This document shows, piece after piece, positions 52,979 through 62,385 of a DNA stretch of 64,000 nt. The notes under the pieces were generated by a model. The model did no database searches and was not told where the DNA came from. It saw nothing but the letters and a program-made list of their open reading frames with translations. Each line of letters starts with the position of its first letter. The stretch's first letter is position 1. Made by a program: the position numbers and the translations under genes. The DNA is from Pseudomonas gingeri (GTDB lineage: Bacteria; Pseudomonadota; Gammaproteobacteria; Pseudomonadales; Pseudomonadaceae), in contig NZ_JACAOR010000013.1 of assembly GCF_013386115.1 (NCBI RefSeq), forward strand, positions 539,175 to 603,174, in the 5' to 3' direction.

Positions 52979-54370
52979 TCACGGACGGGGGATCTGGTGG
53001 CGGCGCCAGGCGCGCCAGCCCAGCAGGCCGAGCACGATCAGCCCGAGCAGGCCCGCGCCCAGCCACAGCAACTGGTCATAGCTGAACAGCGGTTTCTCGA
53101 TCCGCAGGTAGCCCGGCTGTTCGAACAGTTTCTGCAGGGCCTGGTTGGCATCCTTGAGCGTCACGGCCTGCAAGGCCTTGGCCGGGTTGCTGAAATGGCC
53201 GTCTTCGTAATCCCCCAGGGCGCCCCAGTAATAGTCGGCCAGGGCACTGTTACCCTGCACTGCCCAGGCCTGACGGGCAACGGCGGCCTGTTGCAGGCGG
53301 GCGAAGGTCGCCGGGTCGAGGCCGTCCTTGAGCAGTTGTGCCTTCAGCTCGGCCAGCACCTGCTTCGCCTCGCCGAGGTTGTCCCGTTCGACATCGGCAT
53401 TCAGGCTGAAGAAGCCGACGCCGCCGAGCACCTCGCGTTCGCTCCACGGGCCATAGGACAGGCTGTGGGCCAACCGCAACTGACGGTAGAGCGCCCAGTC
53501 GAGGTAATCCTTGAGCAGGTCGAGGGCTTCGTCGGGTTGATCCTCCAGCACCGGCTCGGGAAACAGCCAGTGGATCTTCGCGCCGTTGCCGACCCAGCCA
53601 CGGGTCAGGTCGCGCTGCGCGGCGCCGTGGTGGAGGATCTGCGGCAGTGGCAGGTGGTCGTTGGGCTCGACCGGCTGCAGTGCGCCAAAGGCCCGGTCCA
53701 GATAGGCCGGCAGCAGGCGATCGAGCTCGCCGACCATGATCAGGGTCATATTGTTCGGCGCGTACCAGTTCTTGCGTACCGCCTCCAGCTGTTCGCGGGT
53801 CAGGTGCTCGACCCCTGCCCGTCCGGGACATTTGAGGCCCAGTTCCACGGCCAGCTGATCGCTGCTGCGGTGCCCGCTCTCCTGAATATCCAGCCAGCGC
53901 TGCAAGTGCGAGTAGTGACCGCCGTCCTCGCGCTCGACCACCTGCTTGGCGGCGGCGATATCGGCGTCGCTGAAGCGGGTCCGGGTCAGGACGGCCAGCA
54001 GCAGGTCGAGGATCTTGCGCTGGTTGTTGGCCGGTGCCTCGATCACGAAGGTGGTGTCGGCATCGCTGGTGTAGGCGTTCCACTCGCCACCGAGGGCCTG
54101 CATGCGTTCCTCGAGGCCGCCCTCGCCGCTGCCGTCGATGCCGCTGAACAGCAGGTGTTCGAGCAGGTGCGGCAGTTCCTTGTCGGCGCAGGCGAAATCG
54201 TCGAAGCCGACGCCCACCACCAGGCGGATCGCCACATGCCCGCGTTCGCTGCCGGGCTTGAGCAGCAGTTGCAGGCCGTTGGGCAACTGATAACCCTCGA
54301 CCTGGAAGCGATCAAGGGCATGGGCGGGGGCAAGGCTGAGCAGCAGGCACACGAACAGCAGGCAACGCAT
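52979..54370 (-). CDS. M16-family zinc peptidase, membrane-tethered
   Basis: The protein has 463 residues. A signal peptide ends in APAHAL. The inverted zinc motif HLLEH (His68, Glu71, His72) is present, with downstream ERED as candidate third ligand. One M16 pair is followed by a C-terminal membrane helix (LLWLGAGLLGLIVLGLLGW) and a basic tail, so it is probably anchored in the inner membrane facing the periplasm. The ATG at 54370 is chosen because GGAA lies 9 nt upstream. An ATG at 54376 is possible. The substrate is unknown. It lies 55 bp from the Na/Pi gene on the same strand. Confidence 0.88.
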   Translation of the reverse strand: MRCLLFVCLLLSLAPAHALDRFQVEGYQLPNGLQLLLKPGSERGHVAIRLVVGVGFDDFACADKELPHLLEHLLFSGIDGSGEGGLEERMQALGGEWNAYTSDADTTFVIEAPANNQRKILDLLLAVLTRTRFSDADIAAAKQVVEREDGGHYSHLQRWLDIQESGHRSSDQLAVELGLKCPGRAGVEHLTREQLEAVRKNWYAPNNMTLIMVGELDRLLPAYLDRAFGALQPVEPNDHLPLPQILHHGAAQRDLTRGWVGNGAKIHWLFPEPVLEDQPDEALDLLKDYLDWALYRQLRLAHSLSYGPWSEREVLGGVGFFSLNADVERDNLGEAKQVLAELKAQLLKDGLDPATFARLQQAAVARQAWAVQGNSALADYYWGALGDYEDGHFSNPAKALQAVTLKDANQALQKLFEQPGYLRIEKPLFSYDQLLWLGAGLLGLIVLGLLGWRAWRRHQIPRP

Positions 54371-54425
54371 AACCATTTTCCGAGGACAGGTTCCTACGCA
54401 CAGACAACGGTGAAACCGTGGACGT

Positions 54426-56084
54426 TCAAGGCGAGTGGGTGATATCGGCTGTTTCTTCCGAGGCCAGCGCGCCGGTCTCGGAGGTTTCCAGGACCACATA
54501 GGCGCTGCTGCAGAATAACGAATTCAGACGCTTCATGTCGGCAATCAGCTCCAGATGCAGGGAGCTGGTCTCTATGCTCTGGACGATCTTGCGTTGCAGG
54601 CGACTGACATGGGCGTGGGCCAGGCGCCGTTCCTGGGCGCGGAAGCGGCGTTTTTCCCGCAGCAACTGGCGGGCGCTTTCCCGGTCGGCGCTGAGAAACA
54701 CCGAGAGGCCCAGGCGCAGGTTGTCGATCAACTGGCTGTGCAGGCCGGCCAGTTCTTCCAGGCCGACATCCGAGAACGAGCGGCGTTGCGCGGTTTTCTG
54801 TTGCTGGACCTTGCGCAGCATGCGCTCGATCAGGTCGGATGCCAGTTTCAGGTTGATCGCCAGCTCGATGATTTCCGCCCAGCGCCGGCTGTCCTGCTCG
54901 CCGAGGTCTTCCCGGGGCATCTGCGCCAGGTAGAGCTTGACCGCGCTGTAGAGCACTTCGACGTCGTCGCTCAGGCGGCGCATCTCGATGGCGACGGCGG
55001 TCTGCTTGCCCCGCAGCACGTCCAGCATGGCGGCGAGCATGTTGTCGATCAGGTCGCCGATGCGCAGGGTTTCGCGCACGGCGCTGGACAGCGCCAGGCT
55101 CGGCGTGTCGAGGGCAGCGGGGTCGAGGTGGCGTGGCTTGACCTTGCCGTTGGCCTCCGGCCGTTCCGGCAGCAGCCAGGCGCACAGCCGCGCCATGGGC
55201 CCGACGCTGGGCAGCAGCACCAGGCAGCGTACGGTGTTGTAGAGCAGGTGGAAGCCGATGACCATTTCCTGCGGGCTGAAGTCCAGGCTGTCGATCCAGT
55301 GCACCAGCGGGGTCAGCACCGGGATGATCAGCAGCAGGCCGATCAGCTTGTACAGCAGGCTGCCGAGCGCGACCTGGCGGCCCGCGGCGTTCTGCATGCT
55401 GGTGCCGAGGAAAGCCAGCACGCCGCTGCCGATATTCGCGCCGATCACCAGGCCGATGGCCACCGGCAGGCTGATCACTCCGGCGCCCGCCAGGGTCGCG
55501 GTGAGCAGTACGGCGGCGAGGCTGGAGTAGGAGATCATGGCGAACAGCGCGCCGACCAGGGCGTCGAGCAGGATATCGCCGGTCAGCGAGGCGAAGACCA
55601 CCTTCACGCCCTGGGCGTGGGTGATCGGCGCGGCGGCTTCGACGATCAGTTGCAGGGCGAGGATGATCAGCCCGAGGCCGATGCCCACGCGGCCCAGTTG
55701 CCCGGCGCGGGTCTGTTTGCGCGAGAGGAAGAAGATCACCCCGAGGAAGATCAGCAGCGGCGACAGCCAGGACAGATCGAAGGTCAGCACCCGGGCCATC
55801 AGCGCGGTGCCGACGTCGGCGCCGAGCATGGTTGCCAGGGCCGGGGTCAGCGCCATCAGGCCCTGGCCGACAAAGGAGGTCACCAGCATCGCCGTGGCGT
55901 TGCTGCTCTGGACCATGGCCGTGACCAGGATACCGGCGACAAAGGCCAGCGGGCGCCGGGCCATGTTCTGGCCGATGACGTGGCGCAGGTTGGAGCCGTA
56001 GACCCGCAGGATACCGGTCCGGACGATGTGCGTGCCCCAGATCAGCAGGGTCACGGCGGAAAGCAGATTGAGCAGGGTGAGCAT
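54426..56084 (-). CDS. Na/Pi cotransporter-family protein with PhoU-like tail
   Basis: The protein has 552 residues. Eight or more helices are arranged as two Na/Pi repeats, with the QSSNATAM motif in the first half and the degenerate SYSSLAAVLLT in the second. A cytoplasmic helical PhoU-like domain occupies about residues 330-530. The family (NptA/YjbB type) moves phosphate, usually outward. Direction and ion are not visible in the sequence. It precedes the M16 gene in the same direction. Confidence 0.9.
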   Translation of the reverse strand: MLTLLNLLSAVTLLIWGTHIVRTGILRVYGSNLRHVIGQNMARRPLAFVAGILVTAMVQSSNATAMLVTSFVGQGLMALTPALATMLGADVGTALMARVLTFDLSWLSPLLIFLGVIFFLSRKQTRAGQLGRVGIGLGLIILALQLIVEAAAPITHAQGVKVVFASLTGDILLDALVGALFAMISYSSLAAVLLTATLAGAGVISLPVAIGLVIGANIGSGVLAFLGTSMQNAAGRQVALGSLLYKLIGLLLIIPVLTPLVHWIDSLDFSPQEMVIGFHLLYNTVRCLVLLPSVGPMARLCAWLLPERPEANGKVKPRHLDPAALDTPSLALSSAVRETLRIGDLIDNMLAAMLDVLRGKQTAVAIEMRRLSDDVEVLYSAVKLYLAQMPREDLGEQDSRRWAEIIELAINLKLASDLIERMLRKVQQQKTAQRRSFSDVGLEELAGLHSQLIDNLRLGLSVFLSADRESARQLLREKRRFRAQERRLAHAHVSRLQRKIVQSIETSSLHLELIADMKRLNSLFCSSAYVVLETSETGALASEETADITHSP

Positions 56085-56253
56085 GAAGGGGCCCCCTGGA
56101 GTTCCAGTGCCCTGAACGGGCCAATGTATATACCGCGCGCCTTTCTACGACTTGTCCTTAAGCTTTAGTCGGCTATCGGGCCAAGCGCCAGCATCGCATA
56201 GTCAAAGCCTGCCTTGAAACAAAACTGTCACAAATTCAGCTTCCTGCGGACGC

Positions 56254-56280
56254 AAAAAAGGGGCAGCGAAGCCCCTTTCC
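56254..56280 (-). terminator. Intrinsic terminator of the TerC gene
   Basis: Read on the minus strand, AAAGGGGC-TTCGCT-GCCCCTTT, an 8-bp stem with a six-base loop, is followed by a T run (56254-56259 as A on the plus strand). It lies 23 bp after the TerC stop. Confidence 0.88.
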
Positions 56281-56302
56281 TGTGGTTGCCGACGCTTCGG
56301 GT

Positions 56303-57073
56303 TTATTGACCCGGAACATCCTTGCGCAGTTTCACCGGGTCCTGCTGCTGTTTCTTTTTCTGCATCGCGGTGCGCATCTTGATGTTGATCGCTTCCACGG
56401 CCAGGGAGAACGCCATGGCGAAGTAGACGTAGCCTTTTGGCACATGCACTTCGAAGGCTTCGGCGATCAGCACGGTGCCGACCACGATCAGGAACGACAG
56501 GGCGAGCATCTTCAGCGACGGGTGCTTGTCGATGAAGTCGCCGATGGACTTCGAAGCCAGCATCATCACCAGCACCGCCACGACGATGGCCGCGACCATC
56601 ACCGGCACATGGGAGACCATGCCGACCGCGGTGATCACCGAGTCCAGCGAAAACACGATGTCGATGATCGCGATCTGGATGATGGTGTAGAGGAAGTTGC
56701 CGCCCTTGCCCTTGGGTTCGTCGCCGACTTCCTCGTCTTCGCCTTCCAGGCCGTGGTAGATCTCCTGGGAGCTTTTCCAAAGCAGGAACAGGCCACCGAA
56801 GAACAGGATCAGGTCGCGTCCGGAAATGCCCTGGCCGAAGACCACGAACAGGTCGGCGGTCAGGCGCATGACCCAGGTGATCGACAGCAGCAGGAGGATC
56901 CGCGTGACCATCGCCAGGGCGAGGCCGAAGATCCGGGTGCGCTGCTGCATGTGCTTGGGCATGCGGCTGACCAGGATCGAGATCATGATGATGTTGTCGA
57001 TGCCCAGGACAATCTCCAGGGCGGTCAGGGTGAAGAAGGCAACCCAGATTTCCGGGTTGGTCAGCCAGTCCAT
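56303..57073 (-). CDS. TerC-family integral membrane protein
   Basis: The protein has 256 residues and seven to eight helices. MDWLTNPEIWVAFFTLTALE, EIVLGIDNIIMISILVSRMP (partial quote of the signature) and DIVFSLDSVITAVGM are the paired TerC repeats with the membrane Asp residues. Family members export metal ions such as Mn, sometimes for enzymes on the outer face. It is monocistronic by the terminator at 56254. It lies 90 bp downstream of the citrate transporter gene. Confidence 0.9.
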   Translation of the reverse strand: MDWLTNPEIWVAFFTLTALEIVLGIDNIIMISILVSRMPKHMQQRTRIFGLALAMVTRILLLLSITWVMRLTADLFVVFGQGISGRDLILFFGGLFLLWKSSQEIYHGLEGEDEEVGDEPKGKGGNFLYTIIQIAIIDIVFSLDSVITAVGMVSHVPVMVAAIVVAVLVMMLASKSIGDFIDKHPSLKMLALSFLIVVGTVLIAEAFEVHVPKGYVYFAMAFSLAVEAINIKMRTAMQKKKQQQDPVKLRKDVPGQ

Positions 57074-57163
57074 GTGTATTCCTTTGCGCGAGTGTTGGGC
57101 CGCCCTGGCGCCGACCTGTGCTTTACCAGGTCCGGTCGCCGGGGTGGCGGTGAATCGTTGTCT

Positions 57164-58471
57164 TTACAGACTGCCGAAAAACGGGAAGGTCCCCAGCAGT
57201 AGTGCTCCCACTAGTATGCACAAGCACACCAGCACTGCCCATTTCAGGGTAAACCGTTGGTGATCGCCAAACTCGATACCGGCCAAGGCGACCAGCAGGT
57301 AGGTCGATGGTACCAGCGGGCTCAACAGGTGGACGGGTTGGCCGACGATCGAGGCACGTGCCATTTCCACGGCGGTGATGCCGTAGTGGCTGGCGGCTTC
57401 GGCCAGCACCGGCAGCACGCCGTAGTAGAACGCATCGTTGGACATGAAGAAGGTGAACGGCATGCTGGCCAGCGCGGTGATCACCGCCAGGTAAGGGCCC
57501 AGCGCCGGTGGAATCACCGCCAGCAGGCTCTTGGACATGGCGTCGACCATGCCGGTGCCGGACAGGATACCGGTGAAGATGCCCGCGGCGAAGATCAGCC
57601 CGACCACTGCCAGCACGCTGCCGGCGTGGGCCGCGATACGGTCCTTCTGCTGTTGCAGGCATGGGTAGTTGACGATCATGGCGATACTGAACGCGACCAT
57701 GAACAGGACCGGCAGGGGCAACAGCCCGGCGATCAGCGCGCACATCAGGCCCAGGGTCAGGGCACCGTTGAACCAGATCAGCTTCGGCCGACGGGCATCG
57801 GGGAATTGCGAGACGCTGATTTCACTGTGGTCGATATCGTCGCCGAGCACATGCAGTTCACCGAGGCGGGCACGCTCGCGCTTGCCGTAGAAGTAGGCGA
57901 TCAGCAGGATCGCGACCACCCCGGCGCACATGGCCGGGATCATCGGCACGAAGATATCCGACGGGTCGACGTGCAGCGCGCTGGCGGCACGGGCGGTCGG
58001 GCCGCCCCAGGGGGTCATGTTCATCACGCCGCCGGCGAGAATGATCAGCCCGGCCATGATCCGCGGGCTCATGCCGATGCGGCTGTACAGCGGCAGCATG
58101 GCGGCGACGCAGATCATGTAGGTGGTGGCGCCGTCACCGTCGAGGGACACCACCAGGGCCAGCACGGCGGTGCCGACCGAGACTTTCAGCGGGTCACCCT
58201 TGACCAGCTTGAGGATCTTGCGCACGGCCGGGTCGAACAGGCCGGAGTCGATCATCAGGGCGAAATAGAGAATGGCGAACATCAGCATCACGCCGGTCGG
58301 CGCGAGCTTGGTGATGCCTTCGATCATCATCTTGCCGATGCTGGGGGCGAAGCCGCCGAACAGGGCGAAGATGATCGGCACGATGATCAGCGCGATCAGC
58401 GCGGACAGGCGCTTGGTCATGATCAGGTACATGAAGGTAATGACCATGGCGAAGCCAAGGAAAGTCAGCAT
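57164..58471 (-). CDS. CitMHS-family citrate/metal:proton symporter
   Basis: The protein has 435 residues and about twelve helices. Recognised segments are MLTFLGFAMVITFMYLIMTK, SLDGDGATTYMICVAAMLPL, MNMTPWGGPTARAASALHVD and the C-terminal MSNDAFYYGVLPVLAEAA, all typical of CitMHS proteins that import citrate complexed with Mg or Ca. The ATG at 58471 follows CGGAGTATCCCC. No citrate two-component regulator lies next to it in this window. Confidence 0.92.
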   Translation of the reverse strand: MLTFLGFAMVITFMYLIMTKRLSALIALIIVPIIFALFGGFAPSIGKMMIEGITKLAPTGVMLMFAILYFALMIDSGLFDPAVRKILKLVKGDPLKVSVGTAVLALVVSLDGDGATTYMICVAAMLPLYSRIGMSPRIMAGLIILAGGVMNMTPWGGPTARAASALHVDPSDIFVPMIPAMCAGVVAILLIAYFYGKRERARLGELHVLGDDIDHSEISVSQFPDARRPKLIWFNGALTLGLMCALIAGLLPLPVLFMVAFSIAMIVNYPCLQQQKDRIAAHAGSVLAVVGLIFAAGIFTGILSGTGMVDAMSKSLLAVIPPALGPYLAVITALASMPFTFFMSNDAFYYGVLPVLAEAASHYGITAVEMARASIVGQPVHLLSPLVPSTYLLVALAGIEFGDHQRFTLKWAVLVCLCILVGALLLGTFPFFGSL

Positions 58472-58862
58472 GGGGATACTCCGGGCGTAACGCGGCTAGG
58501 GAAAGGCGAAGCGACTGGGGTCAGCGCAGGGCGGTCAGCGCGGGAGGCACGGGCGGAGTTGCAGCGAACAGGCGGGTCGTAGCGGACATCGGTATCACCA
58601 ATTGTTGTTGTTGATTGGGCCGTTGAGCGTCTGCGGGACGCGCCACGGCCGACCGGTCTGGTGCCGGCGGTGAGGCGATGCTAATGGGGCAAGCTTTCAG
58701 CCAGCTTTCGTTGCTGAAAGTCGGACGGAAGGTCATGGGCGTTGTCTGGGCACCGCGCGCTGGTGGGAGTGGGCTTGTCCACGAAGGCGGGCGACGCGCA
58801 GCGACAGGCAGATCGCGTTATGGTTCTTCGCGGGCAAGCCCGGCTCCCACACACACATGCGG
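58472..58862. other. Intergenic region with REPIN
   Basis: These 391 bp hold the citrate transporter promoter region and, at 58761-58857, an inverted REP pair (GGTGGGAGTGGGCTTGTCCA at the left and CGCGGGCAAGCCCGGCTCCC at the right). TTTCAGCCAGCTTTCGTTGCTGAAA at 58696-58720 is a short inverted repeat. Open frames here are not Pseudomonas-like, and no gene is called. Confidence 0.7.
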
Positions 58863-60824
58863 TCAGGGCAGTTCGAGCCCGCCCGCGGCCTTGTGCAGGC
58901 TGCGCAAGTGCTCGCCGACCAGCTTCAGGTTGGCTTCGCTGGCTTCGATCTCGGCCTCGCGCGCCGGGTCGAGGAGTTTGCGCACTTCCTTGTCCAGGTC
59001 GCCGGTGAGGCGTTGCAGCTGTTGCTGGCGCTGGCTGCTTTCGGCTTCCAGACGCTGCCATTCGCCCGGTTGCGGCAGGCCATAGCCACCACTGCCGAGC
59101 AGTTCCGCCGGGCGACTGAGGAAGCCGCTGTTGGCGAGGATGGCCTGCAAGGTTCGGTTGGCCTGGTCCATGCCGCCGTCCTTGATATCGCGTCCGCCCA
59201 GGTACTTCTGCTTGACCTCGTCCTGGGCCAGCAGCAGTTGCCGGCGATAGCCCGCCTGCTCCAGCAGCAGCAAGGCGGCGCTGGTGCGCAGGTCGGCCTG
59301 GGCGAACCAGGGGCGGCGTTCCTCAGGGGACAGCGACAACCAGTCCTCGACGGTTTCCTGCCTGATCGGCAGGTGTTTCTTCAGCACTTCGAACATCGCC
59401 TGGTAGCGGTCGCGGTAGGAGTCGAAGCGATACCCCAGGCGCAGGGCTTCACGCGGGTCGTCGAGCACGCTGGTGTCGGCCAGGCCACGGCCCTTGAGCA
59501 CTTCCAGCAGACCGTTGGGCATGATGCTGTCCAGGCCCTTGAGCTGGGCATTGTCGGTGCCGCTGCGCAACAGCTTGAGGGTCTCGACCGCGCAGTTGTT
59601 GGTCACGAAGTAGTAGTTGCCGTCGTAGCTCCAGTGCATTTCGGCGGCGTGCTCGACGACTTCCTCGATTTCCCGGCGCGACAGTTTCAGCGGCACCGAG
59701 GCCAGGCTGCGCAGTTCGGTCTTGGTGTATTCGTCGATGACCTGGGCCAGCGGCAGGACGAACAGCCGCGACGGATAGGCACCGGTCAGGCCACCCCAGG
59801 TCGAGAGTTGCACATCGTTGACGAAGGCGCGGTACGACAGCACCAGGTGCTGGTCCAGGTCCAGCCGGCAATCCGGTCCGCGTGGACGGCCGGGGGCGCA
59901 GATCACCAGGCGCAACATGCTGTGGCCCCAGCGGCTGACCCAGTTCTGGTTGGCTTCGGCCAACAGGTAGTCGACTTCATAGACCCGCTCGGGATCGATC
60001 CGGCCCAGCGGGGTCTTGCCGAAATCGTTGCCGGCATTCAGGAACGGGAAGGCCTTGTCGCAGTTGTCCTTCGCCGGCGGCGCCCAGCCGAAGCGTTCCT
60101 GGTAATAGCGGTACAGTGCCGGCCGACGGCAGGCGTAGGCCGGGTCGAGGAGGAAGTACTCCATGTTGACCGCGACGAACTCCTTGGGATTGGTGGTCTC
60201 GTAGATATCCGGGCTGCGGGCGACCTGCTTGTTGTGCTGCTCGCGCTGGCCGCGGGTGCCCACCGACTGCTGCCAGCCGGCCAGGTCCAGCAGGCGCGGG
60301 TCGTCGCTGAGGGTAAAGCGTCGGTTGGTCTGGCCCCGGCATTGGTCGGGCAGGCCGATCAGGCCGGTGTTGCCGTTCTGTCGGCTGCAGCGCTGGATCA
60401 GCGTGCGTTCGGCATCGGGCCACAGGCGGGCGCGGTCATAGATGTGGGTGAGCTCATGGAGCACGGTGGCGAGCATTTCCTCGCGCACGGTGCCGTGGGG
60501 GCGGTTGGTCTTCTTGCTGGCCGCGGAGCCGTCCACCAGGCCGGGGAGCAGGTTGCGGTTGAGGTCCAGCTCCGCGACCAGGGTTGCCTGCCCGTAGGCA
60601 TTGGCCGGCATATCGGTCGACCAGCCGACGTCGATGCGTCGGTCCAGCTGCTCGATAAAGCGTGGCGGCAGGTGCGCCATGGCCTCATCGAGCAGGACCT
60701 GGCTGGCACTCTGTTCGGCGGGGCTCAGGCCGTCGGTCTTGAGCCGCAGTTGCAGGCCGGCCTGGGCCGCGTTGCCACTGAGCAACAGCGCGCAGGCCAG
60801 CAGCCAGCCGGCAAGTGGCCTCAC
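58863..60824 (-). CDS. Exported DUF4105 (Lnb-like) protein with N-terminal HExxH-like domain
   Basis: The protein has 653 residues with a signal peptide (WLLACALLLSGNAAQA). The N-terminal part has HELTHIYD (from about residue 122), a gluzincin-like HExxH pattern. The central DUF4105 domain carries His301 in RWGHSMLRL and Cys411 in TNNCAVETLKLL, an order (His before Cys) expected of the circularly permuted papain-like fold of Lnb. A long helical C-terminus follows (about 430-650). In Gram-positives Lnb transfers acyl chains within lipoproteins. Gram-negative DUF4105 roles are unclear. It overlaps the DUF2388 gene at 60821 by 4 bp, so the two are coupled. Confidence 0.85.
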   Translation of the reverse strand: MRPLAGWLLACALLLSGNAAQAGLQLRLKTDGLSPAEQSASQVLLDEAMAHLPPRFIEQLDRRIDVGWSTDMPANAYGQATLVAELDLNRNLLPGLVDGSAASKKTNRPHGTVREEMLATVLHELTHIYDRARLWPDAERTLIQRCSRQNGNTGLIGLPDQCRGQTNRRFTLSDDPRLLDLAGWQQSVGTRGQREQHNKQVARSPDIYETTNPKEFVAVNMEYFLLDPAYACRRPALYRYYQERFGWAPPAKDNCDKAFPFLNAGNDFGKTPLGRIDPERVYEVDYLLAEANQNWVSRWGHSMLRLVICAPGRPRGPDCRLDLDQHLVLSYRAFVNDVQLSTWGGLTGAYPSRLFVLPLAQVIDEYTKTELRSLASVPLKLSRREIEEVVEHAAEMHWSYDGNYYFVTNNCAVETLKLLRSGTDNAQLKGLDSIMPNGLLEVLKGRGLADTSVLDDPREALRLGYRFDSYRDRYQAMFEVLKKHLPIRQETVEDWLSLSPEERRPWFAQADLRTSAALLLLEQAGYRRQLLLAQDEVKQKYLGGRDIKDGGMDQANRTLQAILANSGFLSRPAELLGSGGYGLPQPGEWQRLEAESSQRQQQLQRLTGDLDKEVRKLLDPAREAEIEASEANLKLVGEHLRSLHKAAGGLELP

Positions 60825-61141
60825 AGAGCGAGAATGGCTTCGGCGAGGGTCTGGTCGCTGGCGTCGCGGGCTTCCGGCACCTGGGTACGCAGGGCATTGA
60901 AGGCGGCTTCCAGTTGCGCTCCACGGATCTCGCCATGGCTGGCGACAAAACTGGCGGCATCGTCATGGGCTTCGCGAACCACTTTCGAGTCGCGGATCGA
61001 GGTGGTGGTGTCCGAGGTGAAATCGATGGTACGGCCCGAGGCACGCACGATGATGTTGCTGGTGGCCACCAGGGTATGCGCCGAAGCCACGTCGGCCAGC
61101 AACAACAGGCCGAGGGTAGCGGCGATCAGGGGGGTACGCAT
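60821..61141 (-). CDS. DUF2388 small exported protein, paralogue 1
   Basis: The protein has 106 residues with a signal peptide ending in VASAHT. The mature protein has SDTTTSIRDSKVVREAHDDA, ASFVASHGEIRGAQLEAAF and the C-terminal SDQTLAEAILAL, the DUF2388 pattern. There are no cysteines in the mature part. Its stop overlaps the start of the DUF4105 gene (ATGA), the tightest coupling in the cluster. No function is known to me. Confidence 0.85.
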   Translation of the reverse strand: MRTPLIAATLGLLLLADVASAHTLVATSNIIVRASGRTIDFTSDTTTSIRDSKVVREAHDDAASFVASHGEIRGAQLEAAFNALRTQVPEARDASDQTLAEAILAL

Positions 61142-61167
61142 GAAGTGTCTCCGGGATACAGAAGTGA

Positions 61168-61461
61168 CTATTGGACGAGAATTGCCTCGGCCAGTTCAAG
61201 GTCGCTGGCATGAAGTTTTGGCTGGGCCTGACGCAGCCAGGCCAGGGCCGACTCCAGTCGTGCGCCGCGTAACCGGCCGTCACTGGCGACAAAGGCTGCG
61301 GCATCATCCTGGGCCGCCAGTATCAGTTTATGGTCGAAGGGCGCGGTGGTCACCTGGCTGGTGGCATAACCGCTGATGACGACGCCTTGTGTGGTCAGGT
61401 CGAATGCGTGGGCCTGAGTGATCCAGCAGAGTGCTATGAGCAATAAGGATAGTGAACGCAT
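61168..61461 (-). CDS. DUF2388 small exported protein, paralogue 2 (divergent)
   Basis: The protein has 97 residues with a signal peptide ending in TQAHAF. It shares DDAAAFVASDGRLRGARLES and SDLELAEAIL with its neighbours, but the N-terminal half (FDLTTQGVVISGYATSQVTT) lacks the TSD/SIRD region. It lies 26 bp upstream of paralogue 1 on the same strand, probably in the same transcript. Confidence 0.83.
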   Translation of the reverse strand: MRSLSLLLIALCWITQAHAFDLTTQGVVISGYATSQVTTAPFDHKLILAAQDDAAAFVASDGRLRGARLESALAWLRQAQPKLHASDLELAEAILVQ

Positions 61462-61584
61462 GGGTCTCGAGGGCTGAATGAACGAGCGTCAAGGCTAGCG
61501 GAATGCGCGGACCAGAGCCAGCGCGCCAATTATCGATGAAATATCGTGCAACGTTGCACACCCTTTCAACACTCAAGCGCGGTC

Positions 61585-61680
61585 CCTCGTAGGAACCGTG
61601 CTTGCCCGCGAAGCTTTTGACGATTTCAACGGCCCCTTCGCGGCGATGCGCCGTCCTGACAAGCCCGGCTCCTGCAGATC
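61585..61680. repeat. REPIN between DUF2388 paralogues
   Basis: GTAGGAACCGTGCTTGCCCG at the left and CAAGCCCGGCTCCTGCAG at the right are inverted REP halves about 60 bp apart. The pair separates paralogue 3 from paralogue 2 and may mark a transcript end for the former. Confidence 0.75.
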
Positions 61681-61687
61681 ATTCGGT

Positions 61688-62005
61688 TCAGATCGCCAGG
61701 ATCGCCTGGGCCAGTTGTGCGTCGCTGGCTTGCAGTTGTGGCGCCTGGCGCCGAATCGTGTCGAATGCGCTTTCCAGCTTCACGCTGCGGATCTGCCCGT
61801 CGCTGGCGACGAAGCTGGCGGCGTCGTCCTGGGCGGCGCGCACGATCTTGTTGTCACGCAACGACGAAGTGGCATCGGACGTCGCGTCGGAAGTGGCCTT
61901 GAGGGCGCCGACCAGGGAGTCGGTGGTGACGATGAAGCTGCTGGCATTGGCCGTGGCGGCCAGGCACAACAGGGCAGCAGCGCTGAGCAGGCGAAGACGG
62001 GACAT
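61688..62005 (-). CDS. DUF2388 small exported protein, paralogue 3
   Basis: The protein has 105 residues when read from the ATG at 62005 (MSRLRLLSAAALLCLAATAN, a normal signal peptide). An ATG at 62023 is in frame. The mature protein has FIVTTDSLVGALKATSDATS, SSLRDNKIVRAAQDDAASFV and the C-terminal SDAQLAQAILAI. It is closest to paralogue 1. It is upstream of the REPIN, with a likely own promoter in the gap 62006-62385. Confidence 0.85.
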   Translation of the reverse strand: MSRLRLLSAAALLCLAATANASSFIVTTDSLVGALKATSDATSDATSSLRDNKIVRAAQDDAASFVASDGQIRSVKLESAFDTIRRQAPQLQASDAQLAQAILAI

Positions 62006-62297
62006 GGTGGATCTCCTGGACATGAGTAGGAACAGTGGCGCAAGGCAACAACGGCCACTGGGACGCGATAAGCGATGAACCTCAGACGCACATTCCGCGC
62101 TGCGGGCTACCTATGACCGCGATAGTAGGCGGAGTTCCCGGTGGACGGAAAGCCGGTTGTGTCGTCCTGATAGCCGGGCTAGAGCCTTTTCGTCGGATTT
62201 CATAAACTGTACCGGTTGTTTGTTGATTTATTTAAAACTGTACATGTCCGGGTGTTTTCCCATTCCATCGGGCAATCCCGGGGGCCGGAAACGACAA

Positions 62298-62334
62298 AGC
62301 CCGTCGCGGTTTCCCGCGACGGGCTCTGTTTTTT
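62298..62334. terminator. Bidirectional terminator downstream of the DUF1127 gene
   Basis: AGCCCGTCGCGG-TTTC-CCGCGACGGGCT is a perfect 12-bp stem. On the plus strand it is followed within two bases by TTTTTT, on the minus strand by TTTGTCGTTT. The DUF1127 gene (minus) is the only gene ending here. The better T-run points to the plus strand, where no gene precedes it. No coding sequence was recognised in the surrounding gap 62006-62385. Confidence 0.8.
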
Positions 62335-62385
62335 CAATTCGGGTGCTGGCGGTGGACCCGGTGGGTCAGGGCCAGCGAGCGCTGC

